Source of the DNA: Echinarachnius parma
Lineage: Eukaryota > Echinodermata > Echinoidea > Clypeasteroida > Echinarachniidae
Assembly: GCA_037951105.1 (NCBI GenBank)
Contig: JBAMJV010003345.1
Location: forward strand, 124,001-188,000
Direction of reading: 5' to 3'
Length of the DNA stretch: 64,000 nt
Made by a program: the position numbers and the translations under genes. The notes beneath the pieces were generated by a model. It was not told the DNA's origin. It saw only the letters and a list, made by a program, of their open reading frames with translations, and did not search any database. Shown here piece after piece: positions 1 to 11,300 of the stretch. Numbering within the stretch: the stretch's first letter is position 1; each line of letters begins with the position of its first letter.

Positions 1-1406
1 CTTTGACAAACAAAATTTTCCGCAAAGTCCATTTGGACAATGACCTGTTTCTGTGGAAGATTTGACTTGAGCTCAGACAAAGCATGGAACTGTTGTTTTA
101 CCCTGTCTACATGCGACTGGAATGCAGCGTATTCTTTTGTCATCATTTCTCTGAAGTTGTCTCTGCTTTTCTTTTCCTTCTCTATTCTCATTTTTTTTAC
201 TCCATTGACATCTACTTTCTTCCAGATTTCGTATTCAAGCTCAGTTTTTTCATCAAGCTGTGATATCATTTCTGTCATTTCTTCAGCATTGACCTTCTTG
301 CTAGTTGATTCTGGATTCATGGACACATCAACACCCAGTGAATGAAGACACTTCAGTTTGAACGCCATGTTTTGGTGTATAGTGCAAAGACACGTACTTC
401 TAGAAAGAAATGATGTTAGCTTTACATGGGGTGGTCTGAGTTTTGCAAACTTGGAGAAAGAGATCATGGTATCTGGATGGTCAGAACGAAACCTTGCATA
501 GATATTGCTCAAGTAATCTGTGAGAATGCGATTTTGTGATTTCTGATGATTCTCAGTGGTTGTGGCATCATTCTTTCCTGGCATACATCGACTGATATCA
601 TCTCGCTGAAAATAGGAGACGACCTTCTCTTCGATTAGTTTTCTTATTGATGCATTGCGCGAACGTCGCTCTCCAGTCTTGAGTAATGTGCAATGTCTAA
701 TGCCAGTGTTTCTGTGAATTGAAGCCAAGCATCTGTATTTCTTGACAATCTTCCCGGCAATGACTTTTCGCAATTCTCGCTGCTTGTTTTGGGTCGAAGC
801 CTTGCTGTGTGACTGCTTAATTTGGTAAGCAAGTACATTCGAAAATTGAAGCTTTTTCCGAATCGATAGTGGTACAGCTTTGTTGTCCATGTTTGCCTGT
901 CTAAGTTCTTCTTTTGTTTTGCTCCGCGGTGTCATATCTTCTGTGACTTTCTCAGATGATTTTTTCTTCTTCACAAGCCTCTCACATCGTTTCTGTACTG
1001 TTTTTAGCTTCCTGCGCAGCCGAACGTTCTGTGAAGATATTTCTTTTAGAGTTTTGTTTGCCTTTCTTAGTGCTCTTGATCGTTTTTTGTTTGTATTTCT
1101 CTGAGGAAAAGCAAACTGGACTACAAGCTTATCGGACTCATCAGCTGAACGAGACCTTCGTTTGTCAGTCAGGACAGCAGGACCGTCAGGCGTCGAGGAG
1201 ACATTGATAGCCTTTCTCTTCTTTCTGTAAGCTTTACAATGTTCACGACTTTTTCTCCTCCTTTCCTTAAGGGCTGACTGGCTCAACTGTGTAGCAGGAA
1301 CACGATAGTACGCCTGTCTTTTTCTTTCTTTTTCGAGGAATTTCGGATCCTTTTTCTTCTTTCTCTCTCTATAGGCCCTTTGGATCTCGGCCCTGGATTT
1401 CCCCAT
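1..1406 (-). CDS. Transposase-like uncharacterised protein, 5' part only
   Basis: An uninterrupted frame of about 468 codons starts at the ATG whose A is at 1406 and is still open at the left edge, so the C-terminus is missing. The N-terminus is very basic (AYRERKKKKDPKFLEKERKR), followed by a likely coiled coil (about residues 115-160) and a long Lys/Arg-rich region. The last visible residues include VIVQMDFAENFVCQ. A D-F-A-E-N motif following a hydrophobic strand is, from memory, typical of multicopy invertebrate proteins thought to derive from DNA transposons, where the Asp could be catalytic. That assignment is inference. A good acceptor (CCTTTCAG) lies 3 bp upstream of the ATG with the exon starting at 1409, and a donor-like GTGAGTAAG occurs at 2020, so a 5' UTR intron of about 610 bp is possible. 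No stop or frameshift is visible. Confidence 0.6.
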   Translation of the reverse strand, partial: MGKSRAEIQRAYRERKKKKDPKFLEKERKRQAYYRVPATQLSQSALKERRRKSREHCKAYRKKRKAINVSSTPDGPAVLTDKRRSRSADESDKLVVQFAFPQRNTNKKRSRALRKANKTLKEISSQNVRLRRKLKTVQKRCERLVKKKKSSEKVTEDMTPRSKTKEELRQANMDNKAVPLSIRKKLQFSNVLAYQIKQSHSKASTQNKQRELRKVIAGKIVKKYRCLASIHRNTGIRHCTLLKTGERRSRNASIRKLIEEKVVSYFQRDDISRCMPGKNDATTTENHQKSQNRILTDYLSNIYARFRSDHPDTMISFSKFAKLRPPHVKLTSFLSRSTCLCTIHQNMAFKLKCLHSLGVDVSMNPESTSKKVNAEEMTEMISQLDEKTELEYEIWKKVDVNGVKKMRIEKEKKSRDNFREMMTKEYAAFQSHVDRVKQQFHALSELKSNLPQKQVIVQMDFAENFVCQ

Positions 1407-1469
1407 TATCTGAAAGGATATTAAATTGGAGATAGACAATATTTAAATTCATATTTATTAAAAATGGTA

Positions 1470-1546
1470 TGTGTGTGTGTGTGTGTGTATATATATGTGT
1501 GTGTGTGTATGTGTGTGTGTGTGTGTGTGCGTGCGTGTGTGTGTGT
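1470..1546. repeat. (TG)n microsatellite
   Basis: Mostly uninterrupted TG dinucleotides with short ATATAT and CG interruptions. It lies just upstream of the minus-strand transposase-like frame, inside the proposed 5' intron. Confidence 0.95.
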
Positions 1547-1790
1547 TTAGCATTGTTATTATGAAGAAAGATATATGGATAACTGTTAGGGGTCTGCGAA
1601 ATTGGCAGGTATAGGCCTATCCAAAATGATCTAGCATACACAGTCATAATCAAATATTGCAGAATAAATATTATACATGTAGTCACAATTGTAATGTGGA
1701 ACTTTAAATTGCAGATAATTAAACGTTATAGTGTATATATATCATGATATTATGTCATAGTATGATAAGAATGCACAAAAACAAACGCGA

Positions 1791-2589
1791 CAGATACGTT
1801 ACCACAATGGTCAGATACGTTACCAGTTTTACCAGTGAATAAGTGAGAGCGCACATGGTATAGATATACGTTACAGAGATATGTGCATCATCGTATCAAA
1901 TAGTACATCTAATATCAAACCAATGTATGTGTGTAAACACACTTTATCTCTGATCAAGAACAGTACACAAGGTTTAACAATCAAAGTGATAAAATTCAAT
2001 AATTTAATATGCTTACTCACCGTACGATTGCAGAAAGAGCATGCAGAATGGGGCAGAATGCAGGAAAATTGGGCCGTAGAAACACCGCGCCGTGATATTT
2101 CTGCTCCAGCATGTCGAAATTGTAAATCACGTGCACAAACTTAAGCGCGTTTCCTATTGTTACGCGCGAAGCTACGTGCGCATTCAAAGTGAGATAATCT
2201 TGCGTAACGTATCTGTCGTAACGTATCTGGTGGTCATTTTGTTCCATGTGAATTTTTAAGAGTAATATATGTTTTTTTACCACTATTCTCACATCAACTA
2301 TTCATCAACCAGTCATTGAAACGTTTATGTAAACACTAGTTTTAGTTATTCATTGATGCGCTTTTGATAATCGTATAAAATATGGGTAACGTATCTGTCG
2401 AAACAGAAACGTAACACATGCCATTATGGAAAAGATGCTTCTTTTCTTAAAATTCCCAAAGCAGTACAGCAGGAGTCGCTTTATGTTTTGTGATCATTAA
2501 ATCACCATAATTCATTTCATATGAAAATGCATTTCAAACAAGTAATCCACTGTTTTACAACCATTTTTAGAGAAACGGTAACGTATCTG
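1791..2589. repeat. Array of a 12-bp motif GTAACGTATCTG
   Basis: The exact 12-mer occurs six times: reversed at 1791-1802 and 1812-1823, forward at 2204-2215, 2218-2229, 2386-2397 and 2578-2589. An imperfect reversed copy is at 1863-1874. The commonest extended form is GGTAACGTATCTGTCG. The copies sit only on the 5' side of the transposase-like frame and were not noticed elsewhere in the window. The arrangement resembles subterminal transposase-binding repeats, but a promoter motif cluster is the alternative. Confidence 0.7.
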
Positions 2590-3773
2590 TTCCCATTTTG
2601 GCGACAGACCATCAGAGGGCTGGTATCGAAATGTGTTGATTTGACATTACAGGTGACTGTACTTGAATGTTAGAGTTTGGCATGGGCTAATGGAAATTAT
2701 GGATGATATTGAGTTTATGCTTCTCTGTAATACATGGGGGCATAAAACATGGAGCACCACAGTAGTGGCGACATGGGGACATTAGAGGTCAGCCATCATT
2801 CAGAATTGTGCTTAGGGTGATACATTCTTTGACTTTCACAACAAGTCTCAACTAGTTTTAAGGCATAACACCGTAGGTATTATTTGACATACAGAAATAT
2901 TCATTAGGAATATAAGAAGGAATATAAACACGCCCATATATGCTGGCGACATGATTTTCATAAATATAGCACTTTATCGGAGAATTCGCCTGGAGATAAC
3001 AATAAACGGCCATTCGTATACTGTTGCCGTTCAACAGTTGACCGCCGTGTTTTAGGACGCATCGGTAAGGAAAACGGACGGGAAATAATCATTTTATTTC
3101 TACATTGTGCGGTCTTCAAAACAACAAAGTCGGTAATTATTATCAAAGTATATGAATTGTGGATCACATTTAAACGAAAGTTGTTTGCATTTGCTGGTAA
3201 ATTGAGGGAGAAATCAGCCGACAAAAAAAATTGTTTCCGTTGGATAGTGCAGCGGGCGGAAGAGGTTGATCTCCGCACAACGCTATTGTAATGAACCTAT
3301 GTGTGATGCTCGATGCAATTTGTATAGCGCATCGGTTCTTTAAAGTTTTAGTTTTAGTCATGCATGCCAAGTCGTGGGCACGTCTTCAAAGAGAATGCAG
3401 AGAAAAAAAACAATAGAAAATATCTTGTGCAGTAGCCCCTTGACTTGCAGGGGTGAGAAAACATAAGGTTAAGGGACCATCTTCTGAAAAAACAAAGAAA
3501 AACATATTATAAGGACGTGCCCCCAATAATTTGCGAGCCCCCTCCTCCCCCCCCCCCCTCCCCCCATCAGTCCGACCACGCTGCGCTACCCCACTGTACA
3601 CTGAGTTCAATATCATCAGCTCAGTATCTGACAAAAAACAAATACATTTTCTAAATTTGCTTTATTTTTACTGAGCCTATTACAAATTTATATTTTGTTC
3701 ATCTACTTTCAGCAATAATCTGATTGATGAAGGACGGTAGATCTATCCATGAACTGTTGGCCCACTAGATGAC
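2590..3773. other. Intergenic and 5' UTR sequence before TMEM267
   Basis: No convincing coding region. A C-rich stretch lies at 3540-3565. A short segment around 3430-3455 (CCCCTTGACTTGCAGGGG) recurs in reverse orientation near 52270, so part of this stretch is a dispersed repeat. A polypyrimidine tract with AG at 3711-3712 gives a plausible acceptor for the exon that carries the TMEM267 start codon. Confidence 0.5.
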
Positions 3774-5236
3774 ATGCAGAAACCAAAAGAAGACTTTTCA
3801 TCCAGTCAGATTATCCTGTCTCATGGTAGACTCTTCCTCACCATGATGGTCATCGAGTGTTGCATCATGGGGGATTACTTGCTGAGTTTGACAAGCATCA
3901 ACGCATTAGATTTGTACAGAGCAATAGTAGATAACGGAACACATGGACTTGTTGGTCTTCTGTTGTGGTCTAATGTTGTGGATCCCACTTTCTGTCCTCC
4001 TCGAGAACTCATGAGGGAGCCCTTGTTGTGGGAAATTATTCTGAGTGGCATTTTTTCTTCTCTCCTAGACCTTGATCATTTTATGACTGCTAAATCTGTA
4101 AAGCTGAAGGTAATTGACGTTACAAAGTTTTAAGTCAAGGCCTTTTATTATGTACCTCCACAAAATAAGAAGATTGTAGAAAAGGTTATTACATGTATTG
4201 ATCTTTAAAGGGACTTAGTAACATTGTCCAAATCCTCAAAATCCAATTGGAATTCTAGCGGTTGAAGTGATGCGGTTCCCTCATACCATAGACCTACGCT
4301 CATACCTTGTTGTATTCGTAAAATAACAAGCATGGGACAGGTTTAGGTTTTTCAAATTTCCCTTTCGTTAAAAAAGATATTTACGGTTGAAGTGTTCAGA
4401 TGTTAAATTATCCACTGGACCGCGAAAACCGTGTACAAAGTGAGTGCAATGAGTTAGTGAATATCACTTTGCATTTTTGCTCATTACTCGGCCATATAAT
4501 GTCCATTTAACTTGAAATTTTCACACAACACCCAGTGGACATATCAGATAACATTGTATCAACCACTCATCACTTTTTGCACATGTCAACAAACGAACAA
4601 AGTTTGTCCTTTACAGCTGGGCAAGAAAGAATAACTATAGAGACTTTCTTTAGCTTGAATGATCCGGTGGAGGGTATAATAGAATTTCAGATTTGTAAAA
4701 ATTATTTTGACGAATGGAGAACAATTGAGTAAAAATATGGAAATGTTTGGAATTATTCTGTTTATGAAATACCAAGAAAGATACATTTTCATGTTGTTTT
4801 ATACACATTATATATATTGTATGTCTAATTGGTATAATTGTGTGCCTTTCTTTTTTCTTTGTCTTCCTATAAATACCTACAGGAAGCTCTGTCGCTTCAT
4901 ACACGGCCCCTGTTCCATGCCACAACTCTGATCCCTGTTGTATCTCTCATCCTGGTTGCCCTCTATAAACTCTCCAGATCGTCATGGTTACGGCATCTTC
5001 CAATAATCTTCATGGTAGCATGGTTATCTCACCATCTACGTGATGCCTCAAGAAGAGGGCTGTGGTTCTGGCCTTTGGGTAGTACCCCGCCCTTGCCATA
5101 CTGGCTTTACATTCTTGCCACAGCCGTCTTACCGTACTTGGCGATCATCTTTATGAACATGACTAGATCTATGACTATTGGCAGACATTCTTCTAAACAA
5201 TTGAACTCAAATGATGGATACCTGCAACATGTCTGA
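3774..5236 (+). CDS. TMEM267: TMEM267 homologue, multi-pass membrane protein
   Basis: Two coding exons, 3774-4109 and 4883-5236, join in phase 0 (GAAG/GTAATT donor, CTACAG acceptor) to give about 229 residues; the human protein is about 215. The product has several hydrophobic segments: near residues 20-45, 50-70, 85-100, 125-150, 155-175 and 190-210. Family signatures are LLDLDHF at the end of exon 1, and RPLFHATTLIPVV, LSHHLRDASRRGLWFWPLG and LPYWLYILAT in exon 2; these match what I recall of vertebrate TMEM267 (C5orf28). Its biochemical role is not known; the conserved D-x-D-H and S-H-H-x-R-D motifs hint at a metal-dependent membrane hydrolase-like fold, which is inference. The intron contains a short interspersed element. 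AATAAA signals occur near 5368 and 6071. Confidence 0.88.
4209..4611. mobile_element. TTAA-flanked short element, degraded copy
   Basis: Begins after TTAA (4205-4208) with AGGGACTTAGTAACATTG and is closely similar along its length to 24388-24765. The right terminus is degraded (AAAGTTTGTCCTTTA instead of the GTTACTAGATCCCTTTAA seen in the other copy). It lies in the TMEM267 intron. TTAA target and short inverted ends suggest a piggyBac-like non-autonomous element. Confidence 0.65.
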
Positions 5237-5392
5237 TATATGCAAGCGTGTAATAGAGTCTGTGTAAAACTTCTTCATTAACATTGTACTTTATTTGTTA
5301 TCTTCCATTTCAAATTGAACAATTATAAATCATTGAATGCTTACTTTTGATTTTTCCTCATCTGAAAGAATAAAAAGGTCCCATTTACATAA

Positions 5393-5773
5393 AGGGGTGA
5401 TGATTTTCCGCATTTGCGAAGACGGAAAGAACTCATGGATTATTGGAATTTGCTATTGGACAAAGAAACAAAAAATGAAAAAGGTTATTGTGGAGCCCTA
5501 ATATTACTAAATATATATTAATATAACAAAAATAAACAAAACAAACTCAAATAATCACTTTCGATCTGTTTATAATTCTTTAATTTAGTCACATCTTCAA
5601 GTATTTTTGTTTACAATTTTTTATTTTCCTTTATTTTGTGTTTTAATTGCTCTGAAACGGAATGTAGTTCAATGACCAAATGTAATTCCATATAAAAGTA
5701 ATTTTGGAATTCACTTTTTTCCCAAACAGAAATTAAATGCTGCAAGTTTTTGAAACGGGAAATCATCACCCCT
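5393..5773. mobile_element. Short inverted-repeat element
   Basis: The left end AGGGGTGATGATTTTCCG is matched by the reverse complement of the right end (CGGGAAATCATCACCCCT). The 381-bp element lies in the TMEM267 3' flank and has no coding capacity. The target-site duplication could not be set with certainty. Confidence 0.6.
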
Positions 5774-6434
5774 ACACACTGATCAAACATAATTTAGCCC
5801 CTTATATTCTTAGGGTAATGGTGTCTTATCTCTTATACCCTATCTGCAATACATGAAAGACTTACTTCATAAATGTCAACTGTTTTTTTTTTTTACAAAT
5901 TTTCTCAAACAAACTTAAAGTTGAATTTGAAATGAATTACAAGACATCTTACCAATTTTGTATGCAAGGAAAATTTGATGATTGTGAAGCCCTCTTCAGG
6001 CCTCTTTATTAATTGTTTTTTTTGTTTTGTTTTTTTACTTTATTGACATTGCTTTGGGATGAAATTGTGCAATAAAAATTTTGAACATTACGTACATCAC
6101 ATTTTACAGGTTATTTGTATTTTTTACATTTTTGTCTGAAATAGCAGTATTGGGAAACACTCCCACACAAAATATAACCTGGTGGAGACTGGCTGAACAA
6201 GCTGAAATTTGGCCTAATCTTTGCGGCCCTTATGGAATTATCCTTATATTTCTGCATTTAACGATGACTCAATTCAGATTTTACCATAAACCTACTATTT
6301 CAACAATATTGATCAATTAGTTTGGCCAATGGAGTTGCTTTCTGAATATTTCCTAATGCTGCTTTTAGGTTTTAACTTGGAATAATAAGTACATCTGCTT
6401 CCGAAATTTGCATGTGTGTGTGTGTTTGTTTATA
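5774..6434. other. AT-rich intergenic sequence
   Basis: Poly-T tracts and an AATAAA near 6071 that could serve a long TMEM267 3' UTR. No conserved coding frame seen. Confidence 0.5.
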
Positions 6435-7308
6435 CAGCCTTGGCAACAATTATTAGACCAAGCACTTTTTGAACAATTTGTTCGAAGTTTTACGCTATTT
6501 TGTCAATTGTATGATATTTTAAAGACAAACTAGTTAATGATATACCCAAAGGGGTATCATCAATTGTTTTAGTGATATCTACCACATATTGTATGCCTTC
6601 AATTTGATTAAAAACATGAATTTTATACAAATTGTATGGGTTTTGTCCATTCCTTCCATGTACATTAAAGGTATGGGTTTTCCATACATTTTTTTAAACA
6701 AAGTGCAAACATTTGTTGATTTTCCCCTGCAGGTTGTGATTTTATCATAGACAGGTCTCCCCAGTTCCTAGTGTAACTTGTCTTAGCACTTTGATTCTTG
6801 GTGAGAGTTGCCAATTGGCATTAAACTCTGTTGGAGAAGCAAATAATATTTGGATGCTGACTACCTGTGCTTTAGCAGTGTACCAGGATAGAATCTTACT
6901 TCACATGGTCTTGCTTCTTTGATAAGAGCGATTGACTGTCACTTGGCAACTCTAATCAATAATTAATTTACTCATGAACAAGACTTACAAAGAATGGAAA
7001 GACATTTCTATGATATAAGCACTACTTGCAGACAAAAAACTTTAAATGTTCCACTATGCATTGAAAACGTGTGTATAAAACCCATACGTTTTTATGGTAA
7101 AAATCCATGCAAATATTCATGAAATTCTTGTTTTCTTAAAATTCAAGACATCAACTCTGTTGTAGGCATTCCTTATCCCATTGACTATATCCCCTTTGAT
7201 ATCTTATGAACTTTTGTTAATTTAAAATGTAATTAAATTGACAAAATAGTGTAAAACATGTCAAAAAAGAGCAAAAAGTGCTTGGTCTAATAATTATTTC
7301 CAAGGCTG
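6435..7308. mobile_element. 874-bp fold-back element, TA target site
   Basis: Ends are CAGCCTTGGCAACAATTATT and the complement of AATAATTATTTCCAAGGCTG, flanked by TA on both sides (6433-6434 and 7309-7310). Similarity between the two halves continues inward with gaps for several hundred bases toward a centre near 6870, so a single strand could fold into one long hairpin. The TA duplication and CAG-type ends suggest a Tc1/mariner-related non-autonomous element. No transposase frame remains. Confidence 0.8.
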
Positions 7309-7356
7309 TATATGTATATAAGTTTTAAAAGTTGGTCCGCGTCGGTGTGGTGAAAT

Positions 7357-7436
7357 AGACAAACAAAACGTTAATAAAAAACACTGTATGAAAACATAGT
7401 TTCTGAATTTTCGCCAAATTAACGTTTTGTTTGTCT
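7357..7436. repeat. 19-bp perfect inverted repeat
   Basis: Arms 7357-7375 (AGACAAACAAAACGTTAAT) and 7418-7436 are exact reverse complements around a 42-bp spacer. It sits just outside the right end of the fold-back element. Confidence 0.8.
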
Positions 7437-7439
7437 CTA

Positions 7440-8322
7440 TATAATATATATATATTTATGCATGGGTGTGCGTGCATGTGTGTGTGTGTTTGTAGTAATG
7501 TGTAAGTGCTGTACATTGACAGTGCCATAGAATTGCAATTCAATATTTTCAGGGGGGATCTATTCATATGGGTGTGTGTGTGTGTGTGTGTGTGTTTTAT
7601 TCTTTGCTCAATGATCATGGACAAAAATAATTCATTATACACACATACATGTATAATTCTGGGTCAGTTGTAGCTCCAAAGATCCTATATTTTGTGCTTG
7701 TAGTCAGCTCTTAAGACCCCCATTTCATAGTGCCGTGCGGCACACCCCCGTCAAATAATAATTTGAGCGCCCCCCCCCCCCCCCTGCAATTAGTTACTAT
7801 AGCAAAATTACCCCCCTCCCCCAGGACAATTACCCCACTCTAGACAATCAGCCCTTTTAAGAACCATTCGGCTGATTGTTATGTGATTTTATGATAAAGG
7901 CTAAATATATTGTTGATCATCTGAATGGTACCCTGGGCACATTATCCTGAAGGGGGGGGGGGGGGGGGGGGGGGCGGGTGTCCGTGGGGTGATCGTCAAT
8001 TGTGTGGGTTATTCAATAGTCAACTTACGTCCTTTAAAGGAACGCTTTGAGTGTTCACTTATCCTTTCTGCTTGAAGATGTATTACAACTACATTATTTC
8101 TAAAGGATCAGCGAAATACAAGAAAACTGGTCCAGCATAAAGTTGTCCCAACGCGCATTAGCTGGTGCCTGTTAACGCAGTCTACGTTATCAAGTCATAC
8201 GAGATAGCGACTAAAATAAGCCAAATATACTACATTATACGCGGCAACTGGGCCATCCTGCCGATGTACATTTGACAATTTCGGCGTAAATTTGTAGTAG
8301 ATTTGATCGAAGACGCGAGGCA
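7440..8322. other. Low-complexity 5' flank of CARNMT1
   Basis: Contains a TG run at 7571-7596, a C run near 7770-7786 and an uninterrupted G run at about 7951-7974, then unremarkable sequence up to the CARNMT1 start codon. The promoter and 5' UTR are presumably in 8000-8322, but no core element is clear. Confidence 0.5.
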
Positions 8323-11300
8323 ATGGCCGTTAAGCGAGCAGCAGAGGAACCACTTTCTTATACAAATGATCCTATTGCAGACGACGAACTTGAAAGACAA
8401 CATTTCATACGAATAACTTCAGCGTTCAACTATTATAAGTAAGTGTGAATGATTACTGTTGAAGCTTCCAAATACTTGAACTGATATGTGCTCGACAATT
8501 TTAATCATACTAGTCCCACATGTTCAATTTGGTGTTAGTTAATGACTATCCTAGGCGCCGTGCGCGTGCGCGTGCGCAGCACGGCGCCTGACATACTCGC
8601 ATTCAAAATCCTTGTATTTCACTGGTAGGATGATACAAAATCCCCCAAAATGAACAAATGATAATATATATGGGAACTTACCTAAATAGTTTTCCACCTC
8701 CAAAATACATGATTCGATTAATGAATAATGAATATTAAATACCCAAATTTCGAAAAATAATCCTGAATTTGGATGGACCGGAAAAGACGATCGCGCGAGC
8801 GCGATCCGCGACCACGACACTACAGCAGCGCGATTTGTCGCAAAAATAGCCAGATTTTGCAGGAAATACACTAACACAGCGAACAGGCGACGTTTGCGCT
8901 TACGAGGAGCTCGCACGCATTGCTCCGCGCATGCGAGCGAGCAATACAAACACGAACATCAAACTGGTGCGCGCGCATTACTGAAATGAACTCTTGGAGT
9001 GACCTGACCGGCGATCCTCTGGCCTCTTCCGTTCGCGAACGCTTTGTTTTTCGCTAAAATTATAACATTGATCGCAGGACAAATCCACCATTTTGGGTAA
9101 GTTGTACTTCGTTTTAGTTAAGGCTGAGTCGGTTCGGTCGATCACACCGGTTACCGACCGTTTCAATCGGGACCCGGTTTCGTTATACCGTCGCGGAAGG
9201 ATCTCGCGTAAGAAAAAAGACCCGTAACCTGCACGCAAAGTATACGAGCGATATGCATGAAACAGCGGCTCGAAAACTGCTAGCTAGCTACAACCGATCG
9301 ATTTCTAGGTCCAATTTACTTCGGAAAAAATACTTTTCTTGCAAAACTGAGTTAATTCTGGATAGTCTGTAACTATTTTCCCCTAAATTGATATGTAAAT
9401 TCATAAAAGCCTCAGTATTTGTTATGTTATTTGCATATAAAAAGAGCAATATTATTAGCCCCAAACAGTGCATTTTTGCCGATGCTTGCACGATTGCGTG
9501 ATTTTGACGGTAAAAATTTATCGGGATACCGGTTCCCGACCGGTAAAAGTTTATCGGGACCCGGTTCCGAATATATCCGACATGACTCGGGCTTAGTTTT
9601 AGTTGTTCAAATTCGGAATGCCAAATGAAAAATAGGAGTAGTTACTTTAGAGCTAAAAAAAATTCAACAAAGTTTGTTAGAAAGTAGTAAAGGCAATTTT
9701 TTACCTTGTTGCACCTTAACTTCAAGCTTTTTTAATACGAGCCGTAACAGCGGTGTGCTGGTGCACACCGCTGATTACAGAACTTAGTTAATGACATGAC
9801 TGTAGCGATACATCTAACTTCTAAGTTAAGTTAACTTTGTAGTTACTATGTACCAGTCAGTGTTACTTCTTTAATATTATTCATTTGCCTTTCCATTATA
9901 GTCTGGCTTTCCTTTAAACAAAAACATATTAGTAAATGATAAATCATATTTTGTTATTTTTTATTTTTATTGAAGAATTAAATTACTAATTAGATGTATT
10001 GAACAAAGCATAAACATGATCAATATAATTGTATAGCTTTGCATGGCTTGACTAAGTCTAAGGCTTCATACAACATAAGTTAATTGTTTTCCCCCGATAT
10101 TGTTGATAACCCGGGGACCATTTATCTGGACTAGTGATATCAGCAGAGCATATGGCCGAGACACCAATATATATAAATTTGTGTACATCAGTACATGAAC
10201 AGTGTGGGAACAGCATTGCAGTAGTGACTTACTCTGTGAGTAAAAAAAGAGTGAGTCCTGTGGCTGTGCAATTGGATTGTTTTTTTTCCTTTTGTATTGC
10301 TTTTCCAGGGTCAGGTACTCGGGGGGGTATAAGAGCACACAAACAGCCAGAGCAATTTTGTACAATAAATTGTAAAATCAGTTTCAATCTAGAAATATGG
10401 ATTTGGTGACGTTAGAAAGGCTGTTCTTTTCTCTCTGTTTGTAGTTCAAAGTGCGTCCATTAGAATTTGCCACTGTATTGAGTAAATGGTCCTATCAGGA
10501 CCATTTACAATACTTTGTAGATGTGGGTAAGAGTATGTGGAAGTAATAAACCTTGTTATTAAAAGATATAAATTTACCCAGTTTATTTTGATACAAATGA
10601 AACCAAGCACATGTCATAAAAGTGGGTATCTTCTTTTTCCTCAAAAGCAGCAATGGCCTCATTGATATTAAAAGATATCTCAGTACAGATGGAGCTTATA
10701 AACTCGAAGGGAACAGGTTAAGAGGAATTACAAAGCCCTGACCGAACGGATCTCCTGCCAAAATACTTGCCTGGTGATTCTGCTCTAATTGAATTCAATT
10801 TCATGATTTGTTTGTAAACATTTTGTTTGATCCCCAGGACATACGCATCAGGGCGGGTTGAGCAAGCTAAGCGGAGCTACAATCCCCTTCCCAAACATCA
10901 CCAGGATCTCCTGCCAGAATTCTTGGCTGGTGATTCTGTTCTTATTTAATTCTACTAGAGGACCTGTGCCTGTGGCACGTGGTATACAAAACATCGCGAT
11001 CATCTGGCCTCGGCAATTCACAAAATACTACCTCGTATCCGACGCTTTCTGGTCTAGCGCCCCCACTCGACAAAAAATACACAGTTAATTATTTTGAGAT
11101 CCTTCCAAAACCATGAAGACAAAATACAATCATCCAGGCTCAAAAGGGCCAAAAAATCAACTTCCGTTTGATGTTATTTGATACCATTTTACCTCACTAA
11201 AGGTAGTAGCAATCATCACCTGAAAGATGAGGGTCATACCTCAAGCCCAAGGCATGGCGATTTGCATAGCCGGTGAGACAAACAGACAAACAGAGCCTCC

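Noticed and set aside
1881..2144. 87-codon + strand frame ending in a Cys/Arg-rich stretch
   Set aside because: It overlaps the 12-bp motif array and a minus-strand donor, and could not be linked to any family or exon.
6081..6320. 79-codon frame with a hydrophobic start
   Set aside because: It is in AT-rich 3' flank next to an AATAAA, with no splice context or recognised similarity.
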